IMG/VR virus record: IMGVR_UViG_3300043434_001094
Coordinates: 1-42,977 of that record
From: a virus
DNA: 42,977 nucleotides
Reading direction: 5' to 3' (one strand)
Part shown: positions 8,327 through 14,308 of the stretch, one piece after another
Numbering within the stretch: the stretch's first letter is position 1
Layout: every line of letters begins with the position of its first letter
The notes under the pieces: generated by a model
Told to the model about the DNA's origin: nothing
What the model saw: only the letters and a program-made list of their open reading frames with translations
Databases searched by the model: none
Made by a program: the position numbers and the translations under genes

Positions 8327-8394
8327 ACTTTAGCTTATAGCTAAAGTTTGTGCAACTAAATCTTAGCGATATGCTTATTTATCAAAACGCTAAA
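8327..8394 (-). promoter_or_regulatory. Leftward early promoter with operator array O1, O2 and O5
   Basis: Reading leftward, TTGCAC (8355-8350), a 17-bp spacer and TAAAGT (8332-8327) form a promoter for cro. The perfect palindrome ACTTTAGC-N5-GCTAAAGT (8327-8347, O1) fills the spacer. Further sites of the form TTTAGC-N5-GCTAAA lie at 8362-8378 (CTTAGC-GATAT-GCTTAT, 9 of 12 core bases, O2) and 8378-8394 (TTTATC-AAAAC-GCTAAA, 11 of 12, O5). A possible rightward cI promoter is TTGTGC (8348-8353) with TATGCT (8370-8375), which would place O2 over its -10. CI and Cro are the expected ligands. Confidence 0.75.
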
Positions 8395-8412
8395 AAGGCG
8401 TTAAATAGCCTG

Positions 8413-9114
8413 ATGGAAATGACAAACGATGTGATAAGACGCGAAAACCTGTTGATTTTGCTGAAAGAAACCGGCGGCAAAAAAAAAGACTTAGCCGAAA
8501 AAGGCAACACTGCCCCGAGCTATATCAGCCAGATTTTGACTAAAAACGAAGTAAAACGACGCAGAATTGGCGATGATTTGGCACGTAGCCTAGAGACTGG
8601 CTTTGGAAAGCCCAGAGGGTGGATGGACGTTTGGCATCCATACGAATCAAAACAAACGCTTGGCCAATCGCTTGAGGTTAAAGAACCGGGTGGTCGCCAT
8701 CATTACGTGCCGGTTTTTGACATTAAGTTACAAGCGGGCATCACAGGCTTTGAAGTAGACATCCTTGCCGATGAAATTGAAACAATTTTTTTGCCAAACG
8801 CTTGGTTCATCAAGCGCCGAGTTAAACCAGACAGGCTTATCGGCTGTAAAATCATAGGGGATTCAATGGAACCCACATTGCACCCTGATGATATCGTCGT
8901 GATCAACCTGGAATCAACAACACCCAAAGACGGCAAAGTGTTTGCAATCAACTATGAAGGCCAGCTGGTCATTAAACGGATGATGCGCGATCAAGGTCTG
9001 TGGTGGTTGCAATCAGACAACCCAAATAAAACCAAACATCCAAACAAAGTATGCGAGGGTGATTTGTGCTTGATCATCGGCGAAGTAATCCACTGCCGCA
9101 CAGATACGCTATAA
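8413..9114 (+). CDS. cI: CI-like LexA/S24 phage repressor
   Basis: This protein should maintain lysogeny and self-cleave when RecA is activated. An N-terminal HTH (about residues 12-55) is followed by a linker with the probable Ala-Gly cleavage site (108-109, 'LQAGI'). The S24 protease domain has the catalytic Ser in GDSMEPT (Ser151) and the Lys in 'QLVIKRM' (Lys188). I chose ATG 8413 (233 residues; ATG 8419 is equally possible) because the open frame upstream runs through operators O2 and O5 and the likely cI promoter. It is followed by a strong terminator. Confidence 0.88.
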   Translation: MEMTNDVIRRENLLILLKETGGKKKDLAEKGNTAPSYISQILTKNEVKRRRIGDDLARSLETGFGKPRGWMDVWHPYESKQTLGQSLEVKEPGGRHHYVPVFDIKLQAGITGFEVDILADEIETIFLPNAWFIKRRVKPDRLIGCKIIGDSMEPTLHPDDIVVINLESTTPKDGKVFAINYEGQLVIKRMMRDQGLWWLQSDNPNKTKHPNKVCEGDLCLIIGEVIHCRTDTL

Positions 9115-9139
9115 AAATCTAAACCGAAAACCCTACTAA

Positions 9140-9163
9140 GCCCGCAATCGCGGGCTTTTTTTT
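9140..9163 (+). terminator. Rho-independent terminator after cI
   Basis: A GC-rich stem GCCCGC (9140-9145) and GCGGGC (9150-9155) with a four-base loop is followed by eight T residues (9156-9163). It ends the cI transcript 26 bases after its stop codon and insulates cI from the rightward promoter just downstream. Confidence 0.92.
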
Positions 9164-9179
9164 GCCCAAAAAAAAATAA

Positions 9180-9221
9180 TTTAGCGATGGGCTTGCATTT
9201 TATTTAGCAAGCGGCTAAAGT
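9180..9221 (+). promoter_or_regulatory. Rightward promoter with CI/Cro operators O3 and O4
   Basis: TTGCAT (9193-9198), a 17-bp spacer and TAAAGT (9216-9221) form a rightward promoter. O4 (TTTAGC-AAGCG-GCTAAA, 9203-9219) is perfect in both arms and sits between -35 and -10. O3 (TTTAGC-GATGG-GCTTGC, 9180-9196) overlaps the -35. The distance from -35 to the operator (4 bp) and the -10 sequence are the same as at the cro promoter. CI should therefore silence both directions in the lysogen. Confidence 0.75.
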
Positions 9222-9244
9222 TTTAACACGCTGATGCGCCACTC

Positions 9245-9272
9245 GCCAGCCCTCAAGGCTGGCCCATTTTTT
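9245..9272 (+). terminator. Leader hairpin with T-run near the rightward transcription start
   Basis: The stem GCCAGCC (9245-9251) and GGCTGGC (9257-9263) with loop CTCAA is followed by CCA and six T residues (9267-9272). The expected transcription start is near 9228, so the hairpin would stop or pause polymerase after about 45 nt. This is the layout of an attenuated or antitermination-controlled leader. Confidence 0.65.
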
Positions 9273-9282
9273 GTGAGGCCGT

Positions 9283-9375
9283 ATGTCAATGCCAACGATT
9301 TGGACCCTGATTGTCATTGCCGGTTTGATCATCAATGCCGCATTAGTGAGATTTGTTTACCTCTCGTTGTTATGA
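9283..9375 (+). CDS. Tiny membrane peptide (30 aa)
   Basis: This 30-residue ORF begins MSMPTIWTLIVIAGLII and is almost entirely one hydrophobic segment. It has a clear Shine-Dalgarno (GTGAGG, about seven bases before ATG 9283) and lies between two terminator-like hairpins. It could be a tiny membrane effector or a leader peptide whose translation affects the second hairpin. No family is recognised. Confidence 0.5.
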   Translation: MSMPTIWTLIVIAGLIINAALVRFVYLSLL

Positions 9376-9378
9376 CCT

Positions 9379-9406
9379 GACCCGGCTAGTTTAGCGGGTC
9401 TTTTTT
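9379..9406 (+). terminator. Second leader terminator
   Basis: GACCCG (9379-9384) pairs with CGGGTC (9395-9400) and is followed by six T residues. The stem may extend inward (GCTA with TTAGC). The Shine-Dalgarno of the next gene (GGAG, 9407-9410) begins right after the T-run, so termination and translation initiation signals abut. Confidence 0.75.
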
Positions 9407-9417
9407 GGAGCAAGATC

Positions 9418-9651
9418 ATGAACACACTAAACCGTTTGCAAAACAAGCTAGATGCAGAAGCCATTGACCAGCTCAGAGACGTGGCAGCCCATCTTTACGA
9501 AGAACTCGAAAAAACAAAATGTGAGCTACAAAAAGCCCACGACGCATTACAAAGAGCGGAAGAAATCGCCGAGTTTTGGCGCGAACAGGCCACTAGTGTT
9601 GACGCACAACTGGCGATCACTAAAACCGGCGACATAGTGGTCATTAACTAA
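9418..9651 (+). CDS. Small coiled-coil phage protein (77 aa)
   Basis: This 77-residue protein is mostly helical, with heptad-like Leu spacing through residues 4-60 ('LRDVAAHLYEELEKTK', 'ALQRAEEIAEFW') and a short C-terminal strand. It is probably oligomeric. ATG 9418 has GGAG eight bases upstream. It is the first longer gene of the rightward operon, and the following 296 bases hold no gene. The function is unknown; a regulatory role is possible from position alone. Confidence 0.7.
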   Translation: MNTLNRLQNKLDAEAIDQLRDVAAHLYEELEKTKCELQKAHDALQRAEEIAEFWREQATSVDAQLAITKTGDIVVIN

Positions 9652-9671
9652 TGGCCCGTGAAGCAGCAACA

Positions 9672-9874
9672 GAGCCATCCTGAAAGCCTTGACGGCCGTG
9701 CCGGTTAGCTCCACTGGCACAATACGTCGCCAGGGCTTTCAAGATGGCTCAACCGGTGTCCTCCAGCACCGACCAAAAAGCCTGGAGCCAGTGATTTGTT
9801 GAAGACAAACCGGCGGGATCGGAAAAACGTCGGTTGGCAGTGTGGGTCAGCACCATCGACCCGTGTGGCCTGCC
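9672..9874 (+). ncRNA. Highly structured non-coding segment (candidate RNA)
   Basis: No credible ORF lies in 9652-9947. A 17-position stem pairs 9672-9688 (GAGCCATCCTGAAAGCC) with 9734-9750 (GGCTTTCAAGATGGCTC), with one C-A mismatch. Nested inside are GACG 9691-9694 with CGTC 9725-9728, and GTGCC 9698-9702 with GGCAC 9716-9720. Further stems follow: CGGTG 9754-9758 with CACCG 9767-9771, TTTGT 9795-9799 with ACAAA 9805-9809, AACCG 9808-9812 with CGGTT 9831-9835, GGCAG 9836-9840 with CTGCC 9870-9874, and GGGTC 9844-9848 with GACCC 9858-9862. The last two are nested, and the TTTGT and AACCG helices share two bases, so not all form at once. It is bounded downstream by a terminator. I do not recognise the family. 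Confidence 0.55.
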
Positions 9875-9909
9875 GTTGAGCCATCGACCATTAACCCTAC
9901 CGACACTCG

Positions 9910-9933
9910 CCGCACGGACGCGGTATTTTTTTT
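9910..9933 (+). terminator. Third rightward terminator
   Basis: A short GC stem CCGC (9910-9913) and GCGG (9920-9923) is followed by TA and eight T residues (9926-9933). As at 9379-9406, the next gene's Shine-Dalgarno (GCGGAGA) begins immediately after the T-run. It would define the 3' end of the structured RNA unless polymerase is made termination-resistant. Confidence 0.6.
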
Positions 9934-9947
9934 GCGGAGACACCAAC

Positions 9948-10265
9948 ATGCTACCTCACGAACTCACTACCACCTCCAAACAAGCCATTCAGAACCGCGT
10001 GGCGCACGAAAAATGGGTCAAAACCTGCGCCGAACAACGCTACCGGGCCGAATGCGAAATCACAAAAGCGCGAAAATCCCGCAACCGCAGCATCCTGGCC
10101 ACTGTGATGTTTTTTATAACCATCACCAGCGCTGCATTTGCCCTCGGCAACAGCGTTGCTGAAACCGGCGCCAAACCCGGCCCGATCACAGCCAAAAGCG
10201 AGCTGAGCAAAGCCGAGATCAAGGCGCTCAACATCATGCCTAGCGTTAGCGAAAAACGGAAATAA
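9948..10265 (+). CDS. Single-span membrane protein (105 aa)
   Basis: The N-terminal 50 residues are polar and basic ('AEQRYRAECEITKARKSRN'). A hydrophobic segment follows (about residues 48-66, 'SILATVMFFITITSAAFAL'), then a Pro/Lys-rich tail. This predicts a membrane protein with a charged cytoplasmic N-terminal domain. ATG 9948 has GGAGA about nine bases upstream, just past the third terminator. Its operon also carries the endolysin, so a holin or spanin-type role is possible, but nothing in the sequence proves it. Confidence 0.65.
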   Translation: MLPHELTTTSKQAIQNRVAHEKWVKTCAEQRYRAECEITKARKSRNRSILATVMFFITITSAAFALGNSVAETGAKPGPITAKSELSKAEIKALNIMPSVSEKRK

Positions 10266-10268
10266 GCC

Positions 10269-10817
10269 ATGGCTCAAAAAGACATCATCATCAATATCTT
10301 GAAGAGCTACGTGAAATCCGGCGACGAACTGACCGCACGCGAGATCTTTCAAGACATGGAGCCTAGCGAACAAGGGGCATTCACCAACGGTCAAGACCAA
10401 GTCTCAAAAGTGCTGAGCCTGTTGCGAGACGCTGGCCTGGTCGAAAACGGCATCAGCAACATCGTCAACGGCCGATCAACACTCACCTGGCGACTGACCA
10501 AACAAGGCCAGGCCGCCGACGTCCAGATTAGCGCTGTCGAACCTGACCCGGTACCCGTGCTAGAGCCAGAATCCGCCACAGCAGACACGCCAACACCCAA
10601 AGACGACGACTTTTTGACCGAAATGGAACACGGATTTGCCTGGCTGATCCAATCCTACAAACTGTCAAAAGCCACCACCAAGCCTGTCATCAGCAACAAA
10701 CCGGAAAAAATCGGTCTGCTGAATCTGCTGAAATCTCACTATGGGTATGTGAATAGTGATTTTGAAACCGTACTCAACGACATCATTGCCGACCTCGAGC
10801 AGCTGGAGGCCGTATGA
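10269..10817 (+). CDS. Winged-helix protein with C-terminal extension
   Basis: The first ~80 residues look like a winged helix: 'IINILKSYVKSGDELTAREIF', 'QVSKVLSLLRDAGLV', then a wing ending 'LTWRLTKQG'. A Pro/Asp/Glu-rich linker (about 85-115) joins a helical C-terminal domain ending 'DIIADLEQLEAV'. A DNA-binding regulator of the rightward operon is plausible, and it is a candidate antiterminator because of the terminators upstream; both are inference. It begins three bases after the preceding gene stops and overlaps the next gene (ATGA). Confidence 0.72.
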   Translation: MAQKDIIINILKSYVKSGDELTAREIFQDMEPSEQGAFTNGQDQVSKVLSLLRDAGLVENGISNIVNGRSTLTWRLTKQGQAADVQISAVEPDPVPVLEPESATADTPTPKDDDFLTEMEHGFAWLIQSYKLSKATTKPVISNKPEKIGLLNLLKSHYGYVNSDFETVLNDIIADLEQLEAV

Positions 10818-11317
10818 GACTAGTAACAGTGCAGCAACTAGCAAAAGAGTATGGGTTACCAATCGACAGAATTCGGAAGTTGTTGACCAAAATACCGGTT
10901 GACCAGTATGGCAAACAAAACAAATCGTTTTATCAATCAAAAAATGCCCGCGCAATTATTGAAAAATACATCAGCGAAAAATCTGGGCCACCGCCTGGTC
11001 TGGCAACGTTAACAGACATTCGTCAGTACCATGGAGTTTCTGTTCAAACTATGAAACGCATGCGTATGCATCCTGATATGCCAAAACCAGCTGGCAAATG
11101 GCGAGTTAAAACAGGCGTTTTTTGTGATCATTATTCAATCGAAGACGTAGTTAAGTTTTCCCAAAAAAACACCTGGTTAATCAAGCCAAAACAGTTTTAC
11201 GAGAGCAGAAACCAAGACGATGACGTGCCGTATGCAATCCCTAAAGCACCCATGATCAATCCGTGGGCCGCCGCATTTGTGCGCTGGGACTTTAACAGCC
11301 CGCTGAGACTGTCATGA
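10814..11317 (+). CDS. Phage protein with two HTH-like segments (167 aa)
   Basis: The N-terminus ('VTVQQLAKEYGLPIDRIRKLL') looks like a MerR/excisionase-type helix-turn-helix. A second similar segment ('TLTDIRQYHGVSVQTMKRM') occurs near residue 70, followed by a Trp-rich tail. Duplicate HTH segments suggest DNA binding, perhaps as a regulator or DNA-bending protein. The gene looks more AT-rich than its neighbours. ATG 10814 has a clear GGAGG site and overlaps the upstream stop. No firm family assignment. Confidence 0.65.
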   Translation: MRLVTVQQLAKEYGLPIDRIRKLLTKIPVDQYGKQNKSFYQSKNARAIIEKYISEKSGPPPGLATLTDIRQYHGVSVQTMKRMRMHPDMPKPAGKWRVKTGVFCDHYSIEDVVKFSQKNTWLIKPKQFYESRNQDDDVPYAIPKAPMINPWAAAFVRWDFNSPLRLS

Positions 11318-11481
11318 CCTTTCAAAAGCCCCACAAAAAACACCGGCAATTTACATGCCCCTGCGGCGCCACGGTCCACACCATTAGCCGGGTGCAGAAA
11401 TACTGCAAAACCTGCGCTGCCGAAGTCAAATTGCTCACCGCCAAACTCTACGCCCAACAACGACGCCATGGACAACATTGA
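11314..11481 (+). CDS. Small zinc-ribbon protein (55 aa)
   Basis: This 55-residue basic protein has two Cys pairs (CPC at 15-17 and CKTC at 31-34) in a zinc-ribbon arrangement, with many Lys, Arg and His residues. ATG 11314 overlaps the previous stop (ATGA), and its end overlaps the endolysin start by 14 bases. Nucleic-acid binding is likely from composition; the role is unknown. Confidence 0.6.
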   Translation: MTFQKPHKKHRQFTCPCGATVHTISRVQKYCKTCAAEVKLLTAKLYAQQRRHGQH

Positions 11482-12016
11482 ACAAGAAATTGACAAACTC
11501 ATCGCGCGCGAAGGCGGTTTCGTCAACGATCCCGCCGACAACGGCGGCGCCACGAAATACGGCATCACCCAGCACACGCTGACCCTTTGGCGAGGACGAG
11601 AAGTAAGCGTGGACGACGTCAAAGCCCTCGAAAAACACGAAGCGCGCGAGATCTATTACGCCTGGTACTACATCAAGCCGGGATTCAACGCGCTGCCCTG
11701 TGCCATCCAGCCGATCATGCTCGACATGGCTGCCAATCACGGCGCATCGCGCGCTATCAAAATCTTGCAAGACGCCCTGCTCAGCCACGGCTACCAAGTC
11801 GGCAAGATCGACGGCAAGCTGGGCCCAAAAACGATCAGCGCCTGCAACGGCGCCATTCAACAGATCGGGCCACAACGCCTGATCAGCTTGCTCGTCAACC
11901 GCCGCGTGATCTTCTACGAAGGCCTGGTCCGAGCCAACGACAGTCAACGCCGGTTCCTCGGCGGATGGATTGCCCGCGCAGAATCGTTCCTGCCCGCCAC
12001 CGAGACACGCGCATGA
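11468..12016 (+). CDS. Endolysin, GH108-type muramidase
   Basis: This enzyme should cleave peptidoglycan at lysis. The glycoside hydrolase family 108 signature 'REGGFVNDPADNGGATKYG' lies near residues 14-32 with the catalytic Glu in REGG. The C-terminal half carries a peptidoglycan-binding-type helical domain around 'GKIDGKLGPKTISACN'. At 182 residues it is of normal length. It has no signal peptide or N-terminal membrane segment, so it would need a holin. It is unusual that it lies in the CI-controlled rightward operon and not beside the tail genes. Confidence 0.88.
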   Translation: MDNIEQEIDKLIAREGGFVNDPADNGGATKYGITQHTLTLWRGREVSVDDVKALEKHEAREIYYAWYYIKPGFNALPCAIQPIMLDMAANHGASRAIKILQDALLSHGYQVGKIDGKLGPKTISACNGAIQQIGPQRLISLLVNRRVIFYEGLVRANDSQRRFLGGWIARAESFLPATETRA

Positions 12017-12204
12017 TGTGCCGGACCGCATTGCATTTGACACTTTGCCCAGGCGAATGGCGCCTGATCCCCTGGATCAACACCTTGCAGCCATCCGAAC
12101 AAGGCCGCGGCTTTTATCACAGCGGATGGCGATTCACCTGGTTATTCATCCGCATCGAACGTCACCGCCTACACGACCACGTCACGGAGTATTTTGATGA
12201 CTGA
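12013..12204 (+). CDS. Small Trp-rich hypothetical protein (63 aa)
   Basis: This 63-residue protein is rich in Trp, Arg and His ('WRFTWLFIRIERHRLHDH'). Its ATG overlaps the endolysin stop (ATGA), and its end overlaps the exonuclease start by eight bases. Coupling on both sides supports a real gene. No membrane span is certain and no family is recognised. A lysis accessory role is possible from position only. Confidence 0.5.
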   Translation: MMCRTALHLTLCPGEWRLIPWINTLQPSEQGRGFYHSGWRFTWLFIRIERHRLHDHVTEYFDD

Positions 12205-12763
12205 CATCATGATCGACCTGGAAACCCTATCTACGCGCGCCGATGCCGCCATATTGAGCGTCGGCATCGCGGTTTTTGACATAAAAACCGCCATCGTGTC
12301 AGATGTACTATACAAAGAGGTTGCCATGGTGACCCAAGAGGAGTACGGCCACATTGATCCCGAGACGGTGAAATGGTGGATGAAACGCGATGATGCAGCA
12401 CGCAGCGCTATTTATCAGCCAGCTGACCCCGAGTCGCTATACGAAGTGCTCTACGCAGTCCGCGACTTTTTACGCCCACACAACTACAGAACGACCCGCG
12501 TTTGGTCCAACGGCAGCAGCTTCGACCTGGTCATCTTGCGGAATGCCTTTCAGCGCCACACTATGAAATGCATCTGGGACTACTGGCAAGAGCGCGACGT
12601 CCGCACCATCGTGGATCTCGCCCGCGATCTCGCCGGCGTCGACGTCAAACAAACCACACGCAAAGATCATATTGAACATCACGCCCTCGGCGATGCGTTG
12701 TTTCAGGTGGCGTATGTGAGTGAGGCGTATCGGGTGTTGTCTGAACGGAGTAGAAAACCATGA
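12197..12763 (+). CDS. 3'-5' exonuclease, DnaQ/Rv2179c-like
   Basis: This 188-residue DEDD-superfamily nuclease probably trims RNA or DNA 3' ends. It shows ExoI 'MIDLETL' (Asp and Glu metal ligands near the N-terminus), a middle motif 'WSNGSSFDLVIL' (Asp ligand), and 'HHALGDALFQ' with the last His and Asp. The motif set matches the phage exonuclease group related to Rv2179c. ATG 12197 has GGAG eight bases upstream; the frame also has a TTG at 12194. It overlaps the next gene by ATGA. Confidence 0.85.
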   Translation: MTDIMIDLETLSTRADAAILSVGIAVFDIKTAIVSDVLYKEVAMVTQEEYGHIDPETVKWWMKRDDAARSAIYQPADPESLYEVLYAVRDFLRPHNYRTTRVWSNGSSFDLVILRNAFQRHTMKCIWDYWQERDVRTIVDLARDLAGVDVKQTTRKDHIEHHALGDALFQVAYVSEAYRVLSERSRKP

Positions 12764-13122
12764 GTTTTCATGTCCCTGAAAAATACCGCATCACAAACGG
12801 CATTATGGGGAGCGACGAGACATACGGCAACAATGGGGCGTTCAAAATCTCCATCAAAAAACTGAAGATCGATTTGTTTTGCGTCGCATCAGATCAACTG
12901 GGATGGGATCACGTCAGCGTATCAACGTCAACTCGCTGCCCGACTTGGGAAGAAATGTCATTTATCAAGAACCTATTTTGGGACGACGAAGATTGCGTTA
13001 TTCAATATCATCCACCTAAAAGCCAATATGTGAATAACCATCCGTACTGCCTGCATTTATGGCGCCCAACGTACCAAGGTGCCACGATTATGCAACCTCA
13101 TCGATCATTAGTGGGCGTATAG
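12760..13122 (+). CDS. DUF7694-like phage protein
   Basis: This 120-residue protein has the order 'HVSVST', 'RCPTWEEMSFIKNLFW', 'CVIQYHPP' and 'YVNNHPYCLHLW', which I recognise as a conserved uncharacterised phage family (DUF7694 from memory). No enzymatic motif is evident. Conserved Trp, His and Pro suggest a compact alpha/beta fold. Its ATG overlaps the exonuclease stop. The family usually lies among small phage accessory genes, as here. Confidence 0.7.
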   Translation: MSFHVPEKYRITNGIMGSDETYGNNGAFKISIKKLKIDLFCVASDQLGWDHVSVSTSTRCPTWEEMSFIKNLFWDDEDCVIQYHPPKSQYVNNHPYCLHLWRPTYQGATIMQPHRSLVGV

Positions 13123-13124
13123 CC

Positions 13125-13313
13125 ATGACCACCCAAAAAACCATTATTCACAAACTCCGCTTACTGCAAGACAACATTCTCGATATTGCTGCCGAAATTG
13201 ATTATTACGGCGGATTCAATACTGAATTACAAGACGTCAAAAAACGATTATTACTGCAAGCCGCGCAAACTGAGATGTGGGCGGATAATATCGAAACCAT
13301 GAGAGACGAATAA
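13125..13313 (+). CDS. Small helical hypothetical protein (62 aa)
   Basis: This 62-residue, almost entirely helical protein reads 'KLRLLQDNILDIAAEIDYY' then 'DVKKRLLLQAAQTEMW'. ATG 13125 lies two bases after the previous stop. It is part of the tight run of small genes between the exonuclease and the PrtN-like gene. No family is recognised. Confidence 0.6.
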   Translation: MTTQKTIIHKLRLLQDNILDIAAEIDYYGGFNTELQDVKKRLLLQAAQTEMWADNIETMRDE

Positions 13314-13315
13314 CT

Positions 13316-13546
13316 ATGTTTAGACCACAAACCGCAAGACACCTATCCGAGTTTTTCAACGACATCATCAAACGTTGGGAGCAGTTGACCCCAGAAGAAA
13401 AAGACTCAGGCGAATGGATCAACCCCGATGAGCCTATCGTGCTCTCGGTGCCAAACCCACAATTTGACGGTGAACCCTCAGAAGACGAGGACGCGTGGGG
13501 CGAGCCCCGGAGGCTTCTATTTCCATACGGTATCACACGGCGCTGA
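13316..13546 (+). CDS. Small acidic hypothetical protein (76 aa)
   Basis: This 76-residue acidic protein has a helical start ('LSEFFNDIIKRWEQLTPEEK') and a Pro/Asp/Glu-rich second half ending in 'PRRLLFPYGITRR'. ATG 13316 follows the preceding stop by two bases. The function is unknown; the acidic surface could suit DNA mimicry or protein binding, but that is speculation. Confidence 0.55.
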   Translation: MFRPQTARHLSEFFNDIIKRWEQLTPEEKDSGEWINPDEPIVLSVPNPQFDGEPSEDEDAWGEPRRLLFPYGITRR

Positions 13547-13599
13547 CGGCTATTGCCCGGGAGATGGTGCACCAATACCCCCACGACGATGCTATCTAA
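13495..13599 (+). CDS. Possible overlapping small ORF (34 aa, GTG start)
   Basis: A 34-codon frame overlaps the end of the previous gene in another frame and ends at 13599, past the ATG of the next gene (13589). It has GAGG a few bases before GTG 13495. The encoded helix includes 'ALTAIAREMVHQYPHDDA'. It fills the only gap between the two flanking genes. Overlap with the next start would allow translational coupling. The case is weak because of its length and non-ATG start. Confidence 0.33.
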   Translation: MGRAPEASISIRYHTALTAIAREMVHQYPHDDAI

Positions 13600-13819
13600 C
13601 CAACTCAAAGCCCTCAAAACGGCGCAGATCCTAGAACTCCACGACGTCCTCGTCACCGCCTGCACCGCCGCCGAACTCGACGGCGACTGGCGTGAGGTTT
13701 TCAGGCGCGCAAAAAACCGCAAAGTGGGCCGCATGCGCCGCATTTATGAGTTGCTGTACAACGCAGACAAAGCCGACATCCACCGAGCCGCACAACACTT
13801 GGTAGACCACTTACTATGA
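13589..13819 (+). CDS. Small helical basic protein (76 aa)
   Basis: This 76-residue protein is helical throughout ('ALKTAQILELHDVLVTAC', 'REVFRRAKNRKVGRMRRIYELL'), with a basic middle that could bind nucleic acid. It ends in 'AAQHLVDHLL'. ATG 13589 is preferred to an upstream TTG. The stop overlaps the PrtN-like ATG (ATGA). No family is recognised. Confidence 0.55.
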   Translation: MLSNQLKALKTAQILELHDVLVTACTAAELDGDWREVFRRAKNRKVGRMRRIYELLYNADKADIHRAAQHLVDHLL

Positions 13820-14091
13820 AAATCACCACCATCTTTGCACTGATGACCGAATTCGGCACCGCACATATTCCGGTAATTGAAGTCGGCAAAAAGTATTTCG
13901 GCTACGATGAAAAACAAGCTAAACGCGCGGCCGTTCAAAACGATTACCCGTTCCCCGTCTTCCGCGCCGGCAGTAACAAAAGCCCATGGGTCGTCGATGT
14001 CGCAGACTTATCGGCTTACCTCGACCAATGCCGAGAAAAATCACATCAAGAATTCAAAACCGTACGCGCTAATTACACGATGCAACAATAG
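13816..14091 (+). CDS. PrtN-like (pyocin activator family) protein
   Basis: The 91-residue protein matches the pyocin activator PrtN pattern: an N-terminal 'LMTEFGTAHIPVIEVGKKYFGY', then 'KRAAVQNDYPFPVFRAG' and the final 'WVVDVADLSAYLDQCREK'. In Pseudomonas, PrtN activates pyocin genes. Phage homologues often sit beside integrases and are suspected DNA-binding or excisionase-like proteins. Here it is the last gene before int, separated by a 217-bp gap, which favours a role in excision or its control. Confidence 0.72.
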   Translation: MKITTIFALMTEFGTAHIPVIEVGKKYFGYDEKQAKRAAVQNDYPFPVFRAGSNKSPWVVDVADLSAYLDQCREKSHQEFKTVRANYTMQQ

Positions 14092-14308
14092 ATATCCTGC
14101 AACTCATTGAATTAAAAGCACGTAACCAAAAACCCCATCCAATCCAGCATCGGTGCCACGCAGAAGCGGTGGCGGGCTTCGGCTAGGGTTGGCGCGGTTT
14201 CTAGCGTGCGCATTCTATTGTTTTTTGCGTTATTTTCGGGCATTTTGTTACACTGATTACACGTTGAGTACCCGGTGATTTTCAGCGGGGAGTTTGGGAG
14301 TGTAATCC
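14092..14308. other. Intergenic region upstream of int
   Basis: There is no gene here. It holds a hairpin-like pair GCCAC (14155-14159) and GTGGC (14169-14173) and a possible weak rightward promoter: TTGCGT (about 14234-14239), 17 bp, TTACAC. An integrase-binding or attachment site could lie here, but I cannot identify an att core from one sequence. The GGGAG at 14296-14300 is the int Shine-Dalgarno. Confidence 0.4.

Noticed and set aside
8350-8412. Extended cI N-terminus from GTG 8350 or ATG 8371
   Set aside because: That segment overlaps operators O2 and O5 and the likely cI promoter, and adds residues unlike the HTH start of such repressors.
9698-9720. Resemblance to a tRNA D-arm (GGTTAGCTCCACTGGCAC)
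   Set aside because: No matching anticodon arm, T-arm or acceptor stem can be placed around it; it is better explained as an inner hairpin of the structured RNA.
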